Part shown: in pieces, positions 15,821 through 22,992 of the stretch | Numbering within the stretch: the first letter of the stretch is position 1 | Layout of the letters: every line of letters begins with the position of its first letter | NCBI GenBank assembly: GCA_028751095.1 | Contig: JAQZCZ010000013.1 | Span: forward strand, 1 to 32,995 | Source of the DNA: Euryarchaeota archaeon Ods01 | GTDB taxonomy: Archaea; Halobacteriota; Halobacteria; Halobacteriales; Halorutilaceae | DNA: 32,995 bases | Direction of reading: 5' to 3' | Notes under the pieces: model-generated | What the model was told of the DNA's origin: nothing | Database searches by the model: none | The model's input: only the letters and a program-made list of their open reading frames with translations | Translations under genes and position numbers: made by a program

Positions 15821-16402
15821 ATGCTCGCGGGCGTGGTAGGCGTACAGGGCGACGTGTCGGAGCACCAAGCCGCTTTCCGACGGGCAGGCGAGGAGTTAGG
15901 ACTCGGAGTGGAAACAGTCGCTGTACGGTCTTCGGGAACCGTCCCCGACTGCGACGTAGTCGCCCTCCCAGGAGGCGAAAGCACTACCATATCGTCGCTC
16001 ATCCGGCGCGAAGGAATAGACGACGAGATACGCGAACACGTCGGGGCGGGTAAGCCGATACTGGCGACCTGCGCCGGTCTTATTGTCTTAGGGAGAAACG
16101 ACGACAGCCGCGTCGACTCGCTCGGGTTGCTCGACGTTACCGTCGAACGTAACGCCTTCGGTCGTCAGCGCGAGTCGTTCGAAGCGCCGCTCGAAGTCGA
16201 AGGACTCGACGAGGGTTTCCACGCCGTCTTCATACGCGCCCCCGTCGTCTCAGAGGTCGGCGAAGGCGTCGAGGTTCTCGCCGAGTTCGACGGCGACCCA
16301 GTCGCTGTACGACAGGAAAACGTCGTCGGAACCGCATTCCATCCCGAACTCACCGATGACTACAGGATACACGAACTCCTTCTGAGAGGGCAGGATGACT
16401 GA
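15821..16402 (+). CDS. pdxT: Pyridoxal 5'-phosphate synthase glutaminase subunit PdxT
   Basis: This 193-residue class I glutamine amidotransferase delivers ammonia to PdxS. Visible are the N-terminal GVVGVQGDVSEH, the oxyanion-hole LPGGESTT, the nucleophile in ATCAGLIVL (Cys84), and the His-Glu pair in AFHPELTDD (His174, Glu176). All catalytic residues are present. It starts one base after pdxS and overlaps the hisE start by eight bases, so the three genes form one operon. Confidence 0.96.
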   Translation: MLAGVVGVQGDVSEHQAAFRRAGEELGLGVETVAVRSSGTVPDCDVVALPGGESTTISSLIRREGIDDEIREHVGAGKPILATCAGLIVLGRNDDSRVDSLGLLDVTVERNAFGRQRESFEAPLEVEGLDEGFHAVFIRAPVVSEVGEGVEVLAEFDGDPVAVRQENVVGTAFHPELTDDYRIHELLLRGQDD

Positions 16403-16694
16403 GGTAGATACAGAAATCATCAAGGAGCTATACGAGGTAATCGAAGACCGGCGGGACAACCCGCGCGAAGAGAGTTACACGTCGAGCCTTTTCGAACACG
16501 AGAAGGGCGTCAACGCCGCTCTCGAAAAGCTCGGAGAGGAGGCGACCGAAGTGACGCTCGCGGCGAAAGACGACGACAGCGGGGAACTCGTCCACGAGAG
16601 CGCCGACCTAATCTACCATCTCTTCGTCGTCCTAGCGGCACGTGACATCGAACTCGAAGAGCTGTTAGATGAACTCAGGGAAAGACGCGGCTAA
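16395..16694 (+). CDS. hisE: Phosphoribosyl-ATP pyrophosphatase
   Basis: The 99-residue protein is an all-alpha MazG-like pyrophosphatase that catalyses the second step of histidine biosynthesis. The signature helices SYTSSLFEHEKGVNAALEKLGEEATEVTLAAK and ESADLIYHLFVVLAARDIELEEL carry the metal-binding Glu and Asp residues. It overlaps pdxT by eight bases, an arrangement seen in other haloarchaea. Its TAA stop overlaps, on the opposite strand, the TAG stop of the lipoprotein gene (shared CTAA). Confidence 0.96.
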   Translation: MTEVDTEIIKELYEVIEDRRDNPREESYTSSLFEHEKGVNAALEKLGEEATEVTLAAKDDDSGELVHESADLIYHLFVVLAARDIELEELLDELRERRG

Positions 16695-17251
16695 GGCTGA
16701 GGTGCCGGCTGTCCGCCCTCGGGAGCAGGCATCTGCTGCTGAGCCTGCTGTTGTTCCAGAATCTGCTGGTACTGGTTCTCGCTCACAATAGCTTCGGCTC
16801 CCTGTACGTCGAGAAGTCCGATTAGCTCGCCTGCGTTACCCGAGACGAGGTAGAGAGACTCGCCGCCTGCCTCTATGCTGTCCTCAACCTGCAACGTCTC
16901 GGAGGCGTCTATCTGACCCTCGAAGTCACCCAGAATTTCGTCCAGCGCCTCCTGCTGAGCCTGCTCTAGCTCCTGCTGAAGCTCCTCTGCCCGCTCCATC
17001 TCGTCCTCTGAAAGCTCAGCCTCACCGAACTGTGCCATCTGAGCCTGCTGGAGAAGCTCTTGGTCACTCTGGTTAAGGTCGTCGGTTATCGACTGCTGCG
17101 TCTCAGCGTCCATGCCTACTGCGACGCCGACGGTCGCTTCGCCTTCGGCTTCTAGACCGTTGTCGCCGTTGTCGCCTACTACTCCGTTGAGACATCCCGT
17201 CAACAGAATTAGCGTTACTGCCCCGAACAAGACCGCCTTGCTTTGCCACAT
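16691..17251 (-). CDS. Putative lipoprotein with Q/E-rich coiled coil, function unknown
   Basis: The 186-residue protein begins with a short signal peptide and a lipobox LLTGC, giving a lipidated Cys20 and anchoring on the outer face of the membrane. The middle (about residues 60-105) is rich in Gln and Glu with heptad-like spacing (LLQQAQMAQF, ERAEELQQELEQAQQEALDEIL) and probably forms a coiled coil. The C-terminal part ends in a QQQ and Pro/Gly/Gln-rich tail (QQQMPAPEGGQPAPQP). I do not recognise the family. A TATA-like GATTTACG about 28 bases upstream suggests it is transcribed on its own. It converges on hisE with overlapping stops. Confidence 0.8.
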   Translation of the reverse strand: MWQSKAVLFGAVTLILLTGCLNGVVGDNGDNGLEAEGEATVGVAVGMDAETQQSITDDLNQSDQELLQQAQMAQFGEAELSEDEMERAEELQQELEQAQQEALDEILGDFEGQIDASETLQVEDSIEAGGESLYLVSGNAGELIGLLDVQGAEAIVSENQYQQILEQQQAQQQMPAPEGGQPAPQP

Positions 17252-17305
17252 CTGTAAACTTCCTAACAGTTCCGCACGTAAATCAATAGTGGAAGAGTCC
17301 GCCAG

Positions 17306-17740
17306 CTAACTGTCAAATATATCGAAGTAGGCTTCTACATCCTCGCGCTGGACCGTCCGTCGTCCGGCGTGTTGGGCGAGCCTCTCCGCCGCCTCGGCAA
17401 CCCGAGTCGCCCAGTCTTCAAGATGTGCGGCGAGGGCAACGCGTGCGTCCTTGCTCACGCGGTAGTCCTCGATACGCAGACGCGCTATTCGGTCGACAGG
17501 AGCGACAGGGAGTATCAGGTCGCTCTTTCGCGCGTCGGGTATCTCGAACTCGAAGTCCTCTGCCATCACGGTTTTTCGTCCGTCCTCGGCGGCGTTCTCG
17601 GCGGCTATGACGGCAAGAGCCGCGCCTTTGTCCTGTATCCTCTCGGCGAGTTCCTCCGCCGCACCCGACGAGACGCGCATCTCGGGAGCGACCTCGCGTA
17701 TCAGTTTGTCGACGGGCGAGTAGGGCAGTTCGACCGTCAC
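17306..17740 (-). CDS. Haloarchaeal histone with two fused histone folds
   Basis: The 144-residue product contains two histone folds in tandem. The first is LPYSPVDKLIREVAPEMRVSSGAAEELAERIQDKGAALAVIAAENAAEDGRKTVMAEDF. The second is LPVAPVDRIARLRIEDYRVSKDARVALAAHLEDWATRVAEAAERLAQHAGRRTVQREDVEAYFD. This built-in dimer is the haloarchaeal form of histone; in Halobacterium it acts more as a gene regulator than as a main chromatin protein. It starts with GTG, overlapping the stop of the usp gene (GTGA). The first fold keeps the paired LPxxPVD start, and both folds end in the RKT/RRT motif that contacts DNA. Confidence 0.93.
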   Translation of the reverse strand: MTVELPYSPVDKLIREVAPEMRVSSGAAEELAERIQDKGAALAVIAAENAAEDGRKTVMAEDFEFEIPDARKSDLILPVAPVDRIARLRIEDYRVSKDARVALAAHLEDWATRVAEAAERLAQHAGRRTVQREDVEAYFDIFDS

Positions 17741-18150
17741 CGAACCACCGTCACGGGAACGTTCGCCTTTCTGACTAGCTCCTGTGCCACGCTACCGACC
17801 ACGTCCTCGTACTGCGTCGAGACGCCACGGTGTCCGACGAACACAGAGTCGGCATCGGTTTCGTCGGCGTAATCGGCGACTTCCTCGGCGGCGTCTCCGT
17901 ACAGCGACTTTGTCGAGGCGTCGATACCGGCGTCCTCGGCAACCTCGGCAGAGTCGGAAAGGACGGTTTCGCTGCGTGCCTCTGCGTCCGACATGTCTTC
18001 TATCAGGGTCCGTCCCTCTTCAGAGTATATCTCGGGGGTGATTGCGTGGACTAACTCGACCTCAGCGCCGAGAGGCTCCGCGAACGACGCGGCGTGACGG
18101 ACCGCTTCGTCGCTTTCGTCGGAGCCGTCGACGGCGACTATGAATCTCAT
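17737..18150 (-). CDS. Universal stress protein (UspA family), ATP-binding type
   Basis: The true product is 137 residues starting MRFIVAVDGSDESDEAVRHA. The ORF-track version adds 63 residues that lie inside dphB and are spurious. It has the full ATP-binding signature G-x2-G-x9-G-S in VGHRGVSTQYEDVVGSVAQELV, followed by NVPVTVVR. It lies 25 bases after dphB and overlaps the histone gene by four bases. The three genes are likely one operon, and the USP would be co-expressed with the histone. The target of this protein is unknown. Confidence 0.92.
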   Translation of the reverse strand: MRFIVAVDGSDESDEAVRHAASFAEPLGAEVELVHAITPEIYSEEGRTLIEDMSDAEARSETVLSDSAEVAEDAGIDASTKSLYGDAAEEVADYADETDADSVFVGHRGVSTQYEDVVGSVAQELVRKANVPVTVVR

Positions 18151-18175
18151 GTTCCGTAGTTTCGTCGCTACGAAG

Positions 18176-18925
18176 TTAAGTTTTTGATAGGTCGGCGAGA
18201 CGACGGAGAGACTCTTCTTCGACGGGATGGAGGGACGCAGGCACGACGAGGAGATGTAACGGGGAGCCGAAGTCGTGTTCTGCAACCTTCTCGGGCTTTC
18301 CGGCGTAGACGTGTACGTCGTCACTTCCGAGACGCGCAACCCCGACGGCGAGAGACGCGTCTACGTCCGAGTCGGCGAGGCGTTGCGCGGCGTCTGAGGC
18401 ACGCATATACCTCCCGTTGTCCGAGATATCGAGGTAGACGAGCGTATGGCGGTCGCGTTCGAGGTTCTCGGCGACGCGTTCGAACGGCGAGTCGGGTTCC
18501 CAGCCCTCGTGGTCGTCGAACGGAAGCGTCGTCGAAGCGCCGAAACGGTAGTTCTGTAAACCGGTCGCGCCACAGACGGCGGTCGAGGCGCTCGGCGCGT
18601 GGACGACACGCGTCTCAACGCCGCGTTCAAGCGCGCGTAGACGGAGGTCGGCGTGTGTCGTGCTTACCATAGGGTCGCCGCCGACGAGGAAGACGACGTT
18701 CTTCTCGGTCGCTTCGTCGACGACGCGGCTTCCGCTCTCGACCTCGTCGCGGTCGAGTACCTCTATACGCGTGCCGTGGAACTCCTCTAGGTCCTCGACG
18801 GGGGCGGCGGGGAGAACGCTCGTGTAGAACTCGGCGTAGGCGGCGTCTGCGTCTGCGATTGCGTCGCGTCCCTTGAGGGTAATATCGCGTTCGTCGTACA
18901 GTCCAAGACCTACGAAGGTTAGCAT
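18176..18925 (-). CDS. dphB: Diphthine synthase DphB
   Basis: The 249-residue SAM-dependent methyltransferase acts on translation elongation factor 2 in the diphthamide pathway. The N-terminal MLTFVGLGLYDERDITLKGRDAI, the VVFLVGGDPMVSTTHADLRL cofactor loop and PSASTAVCGATGLQNYRFGASTTLPF are family signatures. The ORF track runs 284 codons further upstream, antisense to the nicotinate phosphoribosyltransferase gene; that part is a shadow. The ATG chosen gives normal length. It is divergent from that gene, and is followed by usp and the histone gene. Confidence 0.94.
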   Translation of the reverse strand: MLTFVGLGLYDERDITLKGRDAIADADAAYAEFYTSVLPAAPVEDLEEFHGTRIEVLDRDEVESGSRVVDEATEKNVVFLVGGDPMVSTTHADLRLRALERGVETRVVHAPSASTAVCGATGLQNYRFGASTTLPFDDHEGWEPDSPFERVAENLERDRHTLVYLDISDNGRYMRASDAAQRLADSDVDASLAVGVARLGSDDVHVYAGKPEKVAEHDFGSPLHLLVVPASLHPVEEESLRRLADLSKT

Positions 18926-19003
18926 ACGCGACAAAGAACACGGCGCACCTAATTGTTTCCGGAGTTCCCCAACGCATTTGGTACGCGCGGACGACTCCCC
19001 GCC

Positions 19004-20134
19004 ATGGAACGTAGATACGATATCGTCACGCCGGAGGAGATTGACGAAGGCGAGGCAACCGACGCTTATTTCGAAAGAACCGAGGAGATACTCGAAGGTG
19101 AGGGCGTCAACCCGTCGGTCGTCGCCGATGTCGGCGAGGCGGTCGGAGAGCCACACGTATTCGCGGGGCTGAAAGACGCCGCACGTCTCCTCGAAGGAAC
19201 CGGCGTCGACCTGTACGCCCTCCCCGAAGGCTCCGTATTTGAGAAAGCGCCCGTGATGCGTATCGAGGGACCGTACCGTAACTTCGGAAGGTACGAGACC
19301 GCTCTCCTCGGATTCATCTGTAAGGCGTCCGCGGTAGCGACCTCTGCGGCGCGTCTGAAAGCCGCGGCAGGCGATGCCTCGGTTGTTTCCTTCGGAACCC
19401 GCCGCGAACATCCGACGACGGCGGCAATGATAGAGCGCTCGGCGCATATAGGCGGTGCCGACGGTGTCTCGAACGTCGCCGGAGCGCGCGCTGTCGGACT
19501 CGAAGCCACGGGGACGATGCCGCATGCTCTCGTCATCTCGATGCGCGACCAAGTGCGCGCGTGGAAGGCTTTTGACGAACACGTCGACGAAGACTATCCG
19601 CGCATAATGCTGTGCGACACGTACGACGACGAAAAGAAGGAGTCGGTTGCGGCGGCGGAAACGCTCGGAGACGCGCTCGAAGGCGTACGTCTCGACACGA
19701 CCGGAAGCCGACGCGGCAGTATGCGGGAGATAGTCGAGGAGGTTCGGTGGGAACTCGACGTACGCGGCTACGACCACGTCGATATCTTCGTAAGCGGGGG
19801 TATAGGCATCGACGAAATAATAGACCTCCGCGACGTAGCCGACGGATTCGGCGTCGGAGGCTCCATGGCAAGCGTTCCGCCGGTCGACTTCTCTCTCGAT
19901 ATCGTCGAGGTCGAAGGCGAGTTAGCCGGTAAACGCGGCGAGAAGAGCGGCAGGAAGGAGGTCTACCGCGACGACGACGGCGAACACGTTGTTCCCGCGG
20001 ACGAAGCCGAGCGCTCCGACTACGTACAGGTACTCGACGACGGAGAGGTCGTGCGCGACTTCGACGCCGACGAGGCGCGTGGACGCGTCTTGTCGAGCTT
20101 CGAACTGATAGAAGAAGCCGTCGAAGACGCCTGA
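19004..20134 (+). CDS. pncB: Nicotinate phosphoribosyltransferase
   Basis: The 376-residue enzyme makes nicotinate mononucleotide from nicotinate and PRPP, the salvage route that joins the NadC product. Recognisable parts are PVMRIEGPYRNFGRYETALLGFICKASAVATSAARLK, SFGTRREHPTTAAMIERSAHIGGADGVSN, and the PRPP/phosphate region RLDTTGSRRG and IFVSGGIGIDEI. The start is the MERRYD methionine. The upstream 17 residues of the ORF-track frame are not family-like. A short, acidic C-terminal tail follows the barrel. With nadABC nearby, the region encodes both de novo and salvage NAD synthesis. Confidence 0.9.
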   Translation: MERRYDIVTPEEIDEGEATDAYFERTEEILEGEGVNPSVVADVGEAVGEPHVFAGLKDAARLLEGTGVDLYALPEGSVFEKAPVMRIEGPYRNFGRYETALLGFICKASAVATSAARLKAAAGDASVVSFGTRREHPTTAAMIERSAHIGGADGVSNVAGARAVGLEATGTMPHALVISMRDQVRAWKAFDEHVDEDYPRIMLCDTYDDEKKESVAAAETLGDALEGVRLDTTGSRRGSMREIVEEVRWELDVRGYDHVDIFVSGGIGIDEIIDLRDVADGFGVGGSMASVPPVDFSLDIVEVEGELAGKRGEKSGRKEVYRDDDGEHVVPADEAERSDYVQVLDDGEVVRDFDADEARGRVLSSFELIEEAVEDA

Positions 20135-20140
20135 GCTCTC

Positions 20141-20758
20141 TCAGACGCTTGCGACAAGCTCTAGTTCGCGGACTTCGCCGCCCGGACTCTGCTCCTCAAA
20201 CACCTGTCCGTCGAAAAGGTAGACCGTCGAGCCGGTCGTTTCGTCGTCCCAGCAACGCTCGTCTATCCCTGCCTTCGAACACGTCCTGTCGAGGAACTGG
20301 GCAGGACTCCAGCTTCGTTCGACCGGCACGGTCGGTAGCATCCATCCCGAGTCGCGTCCGTTCTCGACTATCGCGCCGTGTCTTCCGACCTCCAGCTTCT
20401 CCGCGGCGTCGCCGTCGACTTCCTCCACCTCGTCAAAGACGCAGAGCGTGACCGAAACCGAGTCGAGTTCACATCTGCTGAGTTCTGACGTGCCTTCGCA
20501 AGAAGAGGATGCTTCGATTACCGCGTCAACGATAGCCTCCGAAAGCTGTTTTTCGCGTTTATACGATACCCCGCTACCTCGTACCCTTCTCATCCCGCGC
20601 GTCGATTCGAGACGCACGGCGGCACCGACGCGCTCGTAGAACACGTCGGTCATACATCCCGGGCGTTCGCGTTTACCGTCCGCGACGTAGGAACGCATCG
20701 AGTTACGCGCAAGCTCGACTGCTTTTTCCCCCTTCTCTGCGTTCAGTACTGTCCCCAT
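20141..20758 (-). CDS. AMMECR1-domain protein lacking the signature cysteine
   Basis: The 205-residue protein matches the haloarchaeal AMMECR1 (TIGR00296) family along its full length: AVELARNSMRSYVADGKRERPG, VRLESTRGMRRVRGSG, QLSEAIVDAVIEA, VSVTLCVFDEV, LEVGRHGAIVENGRDSGWMLPTVPVERSWSPAQFLDRTCSKAGI and GQVFEEQSPGG. In the family the hallmark is R-G-C (LRGCIG or LRGCAG). Here the cysteine is serine (codon AGC, one base from TGC), which removes the most conserved residue. The start has a clear ribosome-binding site. Biochemical function of the family is poorly known. It converges on the nicotinate phosphoribosyltransferase gene with six bases between stops. Confidence 0.88.
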   Translation of the reverse strand: MGTVLNAEKGEKAVELARNSMRSYVADGKRERPGCMTDVFYERVGAAVRLESTRGMRRVRGSGVSYKREKQLSEAIVDAVIEASSSCEGTSELSRCELDSVSVTLCVFDEVEEVDGDAAEKLEVGRHGAIVENGRDSGWMLPTVPVERSWSPAQFLDRTCSKAGIDERCWDDETTGSTVYLFDGQVFEEQSPGGEVRELELVASV

Positions 20759-20762
20759 CTTA

Positions 20763-20773
20763 TCACCCTCCTT
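20763..20773 (-). promoter_or_regulatory. Shine-Dalgarno of the AMMECR1 gene
   Basis: On the minus strand AAGGAGGGTGA lies four bases before the ATG and closely matches the archaeal anti-SD complement (GGAGGTGA with one inserted G). It is unusual here, since many genes in the window look leaderless. It implies a transcript with a real 5' leader. Confidence 0.6.
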
Positions 20774-20924
20774 GAAACCATTCTATAGTTCATTAGAGTT
20801 CTACGAATAAATTCTTTCTGCAATTTACGACGTTTCTACGTGCATAATATCAGAAGTTCTGTTTGGATATGTTCAATCTCGGTTAGCCATGTGAGAATTT
20901 TTCTTCCGGCAGTTCTCCGCAAAC
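20774..20924. other. AT-rich intergenic stretch between AMMECR1 gene and rnpB
   Basis: About 150 bases visibly richer in A and T than the rest of the window. They must hold the AMMECR1 promoter; minus-strand ATATTATGCA at 20841-20850 and GAATTTATTC at 20806-20815 are the best TATA-like candidates. I see no convincing coding frame, tRNA or repeat in it. A small RNA cannot be excluded by eye. Confidence 0.6.
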
Positions 20925-20931
20925 GGTATAC
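20925..20931 (+). promoter_or_regulatory. TATA box of rnpB
   Basis: GGTATAC is centred about 25-27 bases upstream of the predicted 5' end of the RNase P RNA (the start of helix P1 near 20953-20955). This is the expected archaeal spacing. Confidence 0.55.
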
Positions 20932-20952
20932 GGCGTGGCGACGTATACTACC

Positions 20953-21305
20953 ATGGTGGAGAAAGGACGGCTCCCGTGTCAAAACGAGGAAAGTCCCCCC
21001 ACCGCGGGACAGGTGACTTCGCGCAAGCGGAGGTCTCGAAAGGGACGGCTCTGGAACAGAAACGCACACGTCCTCCCCCGACCCGTGACGTCCGCGAACC
21101 GAGCCGCGAGGCGAGGGAGTTAACCGGCAGAGGGAAGACGGGGAGGGAACGGTGGAACGGCGAAACCTCACCGGTGCAAGCCGACGCCTTGGTAGTCCCG
21201 CATCGGCGTCGGTGCTTCGCTTCCGCGCAAGCGGTGCGAGGTCCGCGTCCGCGGACTCAGCTAAATGCCGTCGAGAACAGAAGGGGGCTTACTCTTCTCC
21301 GCCGT
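20953..21305 (+). ncRNA. rnpB: RNase P RNA (archaeal type A)
   Basis: The catalytic RNA of RNase P, which matures tRNA 5' ends, occupies the gap the ORF track leaves here. Helix P1 is GGTGGAGAA (20955-20963) pairing with TTCTCCGCC (21295-21303), with one G-U pair and possible extension by two pairs. Conserved region I is GAGGAAAGTCCCCC (20986-20999) and region V is ACAGAAGGGGGCTTAC (21277-21292). These form helix P4 with AAG-T-CCCCC (20991-20999) against GGGGGCTT (21283-21290), leaving the universal bulged U. The CR-IV-like AACGGCGAAACCTCACCGGTGCAAGCC is also present. Length of about 353 nt is normal. Its last 17 bases are antisense to the end of the nitroreductase gene. Confidence 0.93.
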
Positions 21306-21915
21306 CTCTAAAGCTGACAAACTCGTCCGGCGAACGGCGCATCTTACGTTCGCGTTCCCATTCGTCGCTTTCCTCGTCAGGATACCCGAGCGTCAGCATC
21401 AGAACCGGATGCCATGTCTCCGGAACGTCGAGGGTCTCGCAGACGGAGTCGGCGTCCCAGCCACCCATCGGACATGACGCGACGCCGCGGTCCCACGCGG
21501 CGTACATCAGCGTAGTCGCCGCGATGGTACACGACTGGATTACCCAGCGTTCGTTCTGCTCGAAAGGTTCGTCCTGCATCTCCTCAATGAGTTTCTCGGC
21601 GCGGTCCTCGGCGCGGTAGCCCTTCTCGGCTTGGTCACGGAAGACGCGTTCGGCGTGCGCCCCCCTGTCGAGGTTCCCGAACGCGACGGCGACAGCGGCG
21701 GCGTCGGTGACGTGTTCCTGCCCGTACGCCGCCTCGCGTAGCTCCGCCTGTCCCTCCTCGTCGTCGACAACGACGAACTCCCACGGCTGGAGGTTGTAAC
21801 TCGACGGCGACCATCGCACGTCCTCGAAAATACTTAGAATCTCGTCACGCGTCAGTTCCTCGTCGGCGTACTCGTGGACACTCCGACGCGTCCGTATAGC
21901 TTCTCCGGTCTCCAT
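21289..21915 (-). CDS. Nitroreductase-family FMN protein
   Basis: The 208-residue protein shows the nitroreductase start EAIRTRRSVHEYADEELTRDEILSIFEDVRWSPSSYNLQPWEFVVV, which holds the FMN-phosphate Arg pair and the SSxNxQPW motif. It also has the C-terminal GWDADSVCETLDVPETWHPVLMLTLGYPDE. Such proteins reduce nitro compounds, quinones or related substrates with NAD(P)H; the natural substrate is unknown. The last codons (GGEE then TAA) lie opposite the 3' strand of P1 and P4 of the RNase P RNA, so the two convergent genes overlap by 17 bases. It is divergent from the DUF4149 gene. Confidence 0.9.
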   Translation of the reverse strand: METGEAIRTRRSVHEYADEELTRDEILSIFEDVRWSPSSYNLQPWEFVVVDDEEGQAELREAAYGQEHVTDAAAVAVAFGNLDRGAHAERVFRDQAEKGYRAEDRAEKLIEEMQDEPFEQNERWVIQSCTIAATTLMYAAWDRGVASCPMGGWDADSVCETLDVPETWHPVLMLTLGYPDEESDEWERERKMRRSPDEFVSFRDGGEE

Positions 21916-21994
21916 GGAGTAAGGAGGTCCCGACGCGGGTTGAAGCCGTCGTTTCTACGCGAAGACTTTTCCGTGAGGTCGGTCAATCCCCGTT

Positions 21995-22435
21995 ATGTTA
22001 CGTGCGGTCGACGTGGTCGCAACCGGCTCGGTAGGTATCTGGCTCGGAAGTATCGTCTTCTTCTCGTTCGTCGTAGCGCCGAGGATTTTCGCCGTCCTTG
22101 AGCGGGAGCGGGCAGGCGACGTGGTAAACGCCATCTTCCCTGCCTACTATGTCCTTGGCTCCCTGTTCGGAGTCGTCGCCTTCGGCGCGGGCGTCGTGCG
22201 CGGCGTCCTCGACGCCTTCGGTCTCTACCTCGGCTTGTACTTCGCTTCCCTCGCTGTCGGAGTCGTCCTTGCCGTCTTTTCGCGCGCCTACCTTGTCCCG
22301 CGTATTGAAGGTACCGACCGGTCGCGTGACAACGGCGACCCCGATGCCTTCGAAAAGTACCACGGAGCGTCGGTCAAGCTTAACTCGTTGATGCTTGTCA
22401 CCGTCGGGGCGGCGCTCGTCTTCTGGCACGTATAG
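21995..22435 (+). CDS. DUF4149 (TMEM205-like) integral membrane protein
   Basis: The 146-residue protein has four hydrophobic segments near residues 6-30, 45-68, 72-95 and 125-145. The pattern is that of DUF4149: an early TGSVGIWLGSIVFFSFVVAPRIF, a central AFSRAYLVPRI, and a late KYHGASVKLNSLMLVTVGAALVFWHV. The role of the family is unknown. It starts about 27 bases after a weak TATA-like ACTTTTCC, suggesting a leaderless transcript, and is followed by a PPOX flavoprotein gene 38 bases on. Confidence 0.82.
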   Translation: MLRAVDVVATGSVGIWLGSIVFFSFVVAPRIFAVLERERAGDVVNAIFPAYYVLGSLFGVVAFGAGVVRGVLDAFGLYLGLYFASLAVGVVLAVFSRAYLVPRIEGTDRSRDNGDPDAFEKYHGASVKLNSLMLVTVGAALVFWHV

Positions 22436-22473
22436 CCGGAAGGAATTTGTCGCGGGACGACGAACCGACGCCT

Positions 22474-22992
22474 ATGCCAGATGAGACTGACGAGATAGAG
22501 ACGGAAGGAATGGGTATGGAGGAGTTGTCGGAAGATGGTATAGAAGCGGTTCTTGAGGGAGAGTCGCTCGGTGTCCTGAGCATGTGCGACGACGGCGAGC
22601 CTTACGGGGTCCCGATGTCGTTCGGGTACCACGAAGGCGACGTTTACTTCGAGTTCGGAACCGTCGAAGAAGGACGTAAGTTCGAGGTACTCGACGAACA
22701 TCCGCTCGCCTCCCTGACCGTCTACGCGCTTGACAGAAGCCGGTGGGGGGACTCGACGGCGAACGTGTTCCCGACGGGGTTTGCATGGGCAAGCGTGATA
22801 GCTACCGGAGAGGTCGAGAAGGTCGAAGAGCCGCCCGAGGAAGCTGTCGAAGCTATCTTCGAGGCACGGCGTCCGTCGCCCGCGAACCCGTGGGGTGGTT
22901 CGATGGCAGAGACGGACCTGACTTTCTACAGGATGAACGTCGACGGTATAGAAGGACGGAAAGCAGGCGGCAAGAACCCCGCTGAGGACTAG
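22474..22992 (+). CDS. PPOX-family flavin-binding protein (first copy)
   Basis: A 172-residue protein with the split-barrel fold of the pyridoxamine 5'-phosphate oxidase-like family: VLEGESLGVLSMCDDGEPYGVPMSFGYHEGDVYFEF, then GRKFEVLDEHPLASLTVYAL, and a C-terminal ETDLTFYRMNVDGIEGRKAG. It probably binds FMN or F420 but the substrate is unknown. The ORF track begins nine codons earlier at a TTG. I chose the ATG (MPDETDE) because a TATA-like AATTTG lies about 27 bases before it. The TAG stop shares a CTAG with the stop of the convergent HTH gene. Confidence 0.85.
   Translation: MPDETDEIETEGMGMEELSEDGIEAVLEGESLGVLSMCDDGEPYGVPMSFGYHEGDVYFEFGTVEEGRKFEVLDEHPLASLTVYALDRSRWGDSTANVFPTGFAWASVIATGEVEKVEEPPEEAVEAIFEARRPSPANPWGGSMAETDLTFYRMNVDGIEGRKAGGKNPAED

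Noticed and set aside
15157-16002. 281-aa minus-strand ORF opposite pdxS and pdxT
   Set aside because: Shadow frame; pdxS and pdxT on the plus strand are certain.
18926-19777. N-terminal 284-residue extension of the dphB frame
   Set aside because: It lies antisense to the nicotinate phosphoribosyltransferase gene and is not similar to DphB, whose normal start is at 18925.
20976-21311. Plus-strand ORF of 111 aa in the gap before the nitroreductase
   Set aside because: The region is explained by RNase P RNA; the translation is an Arg/Gly-rich artefact with no family pattern.
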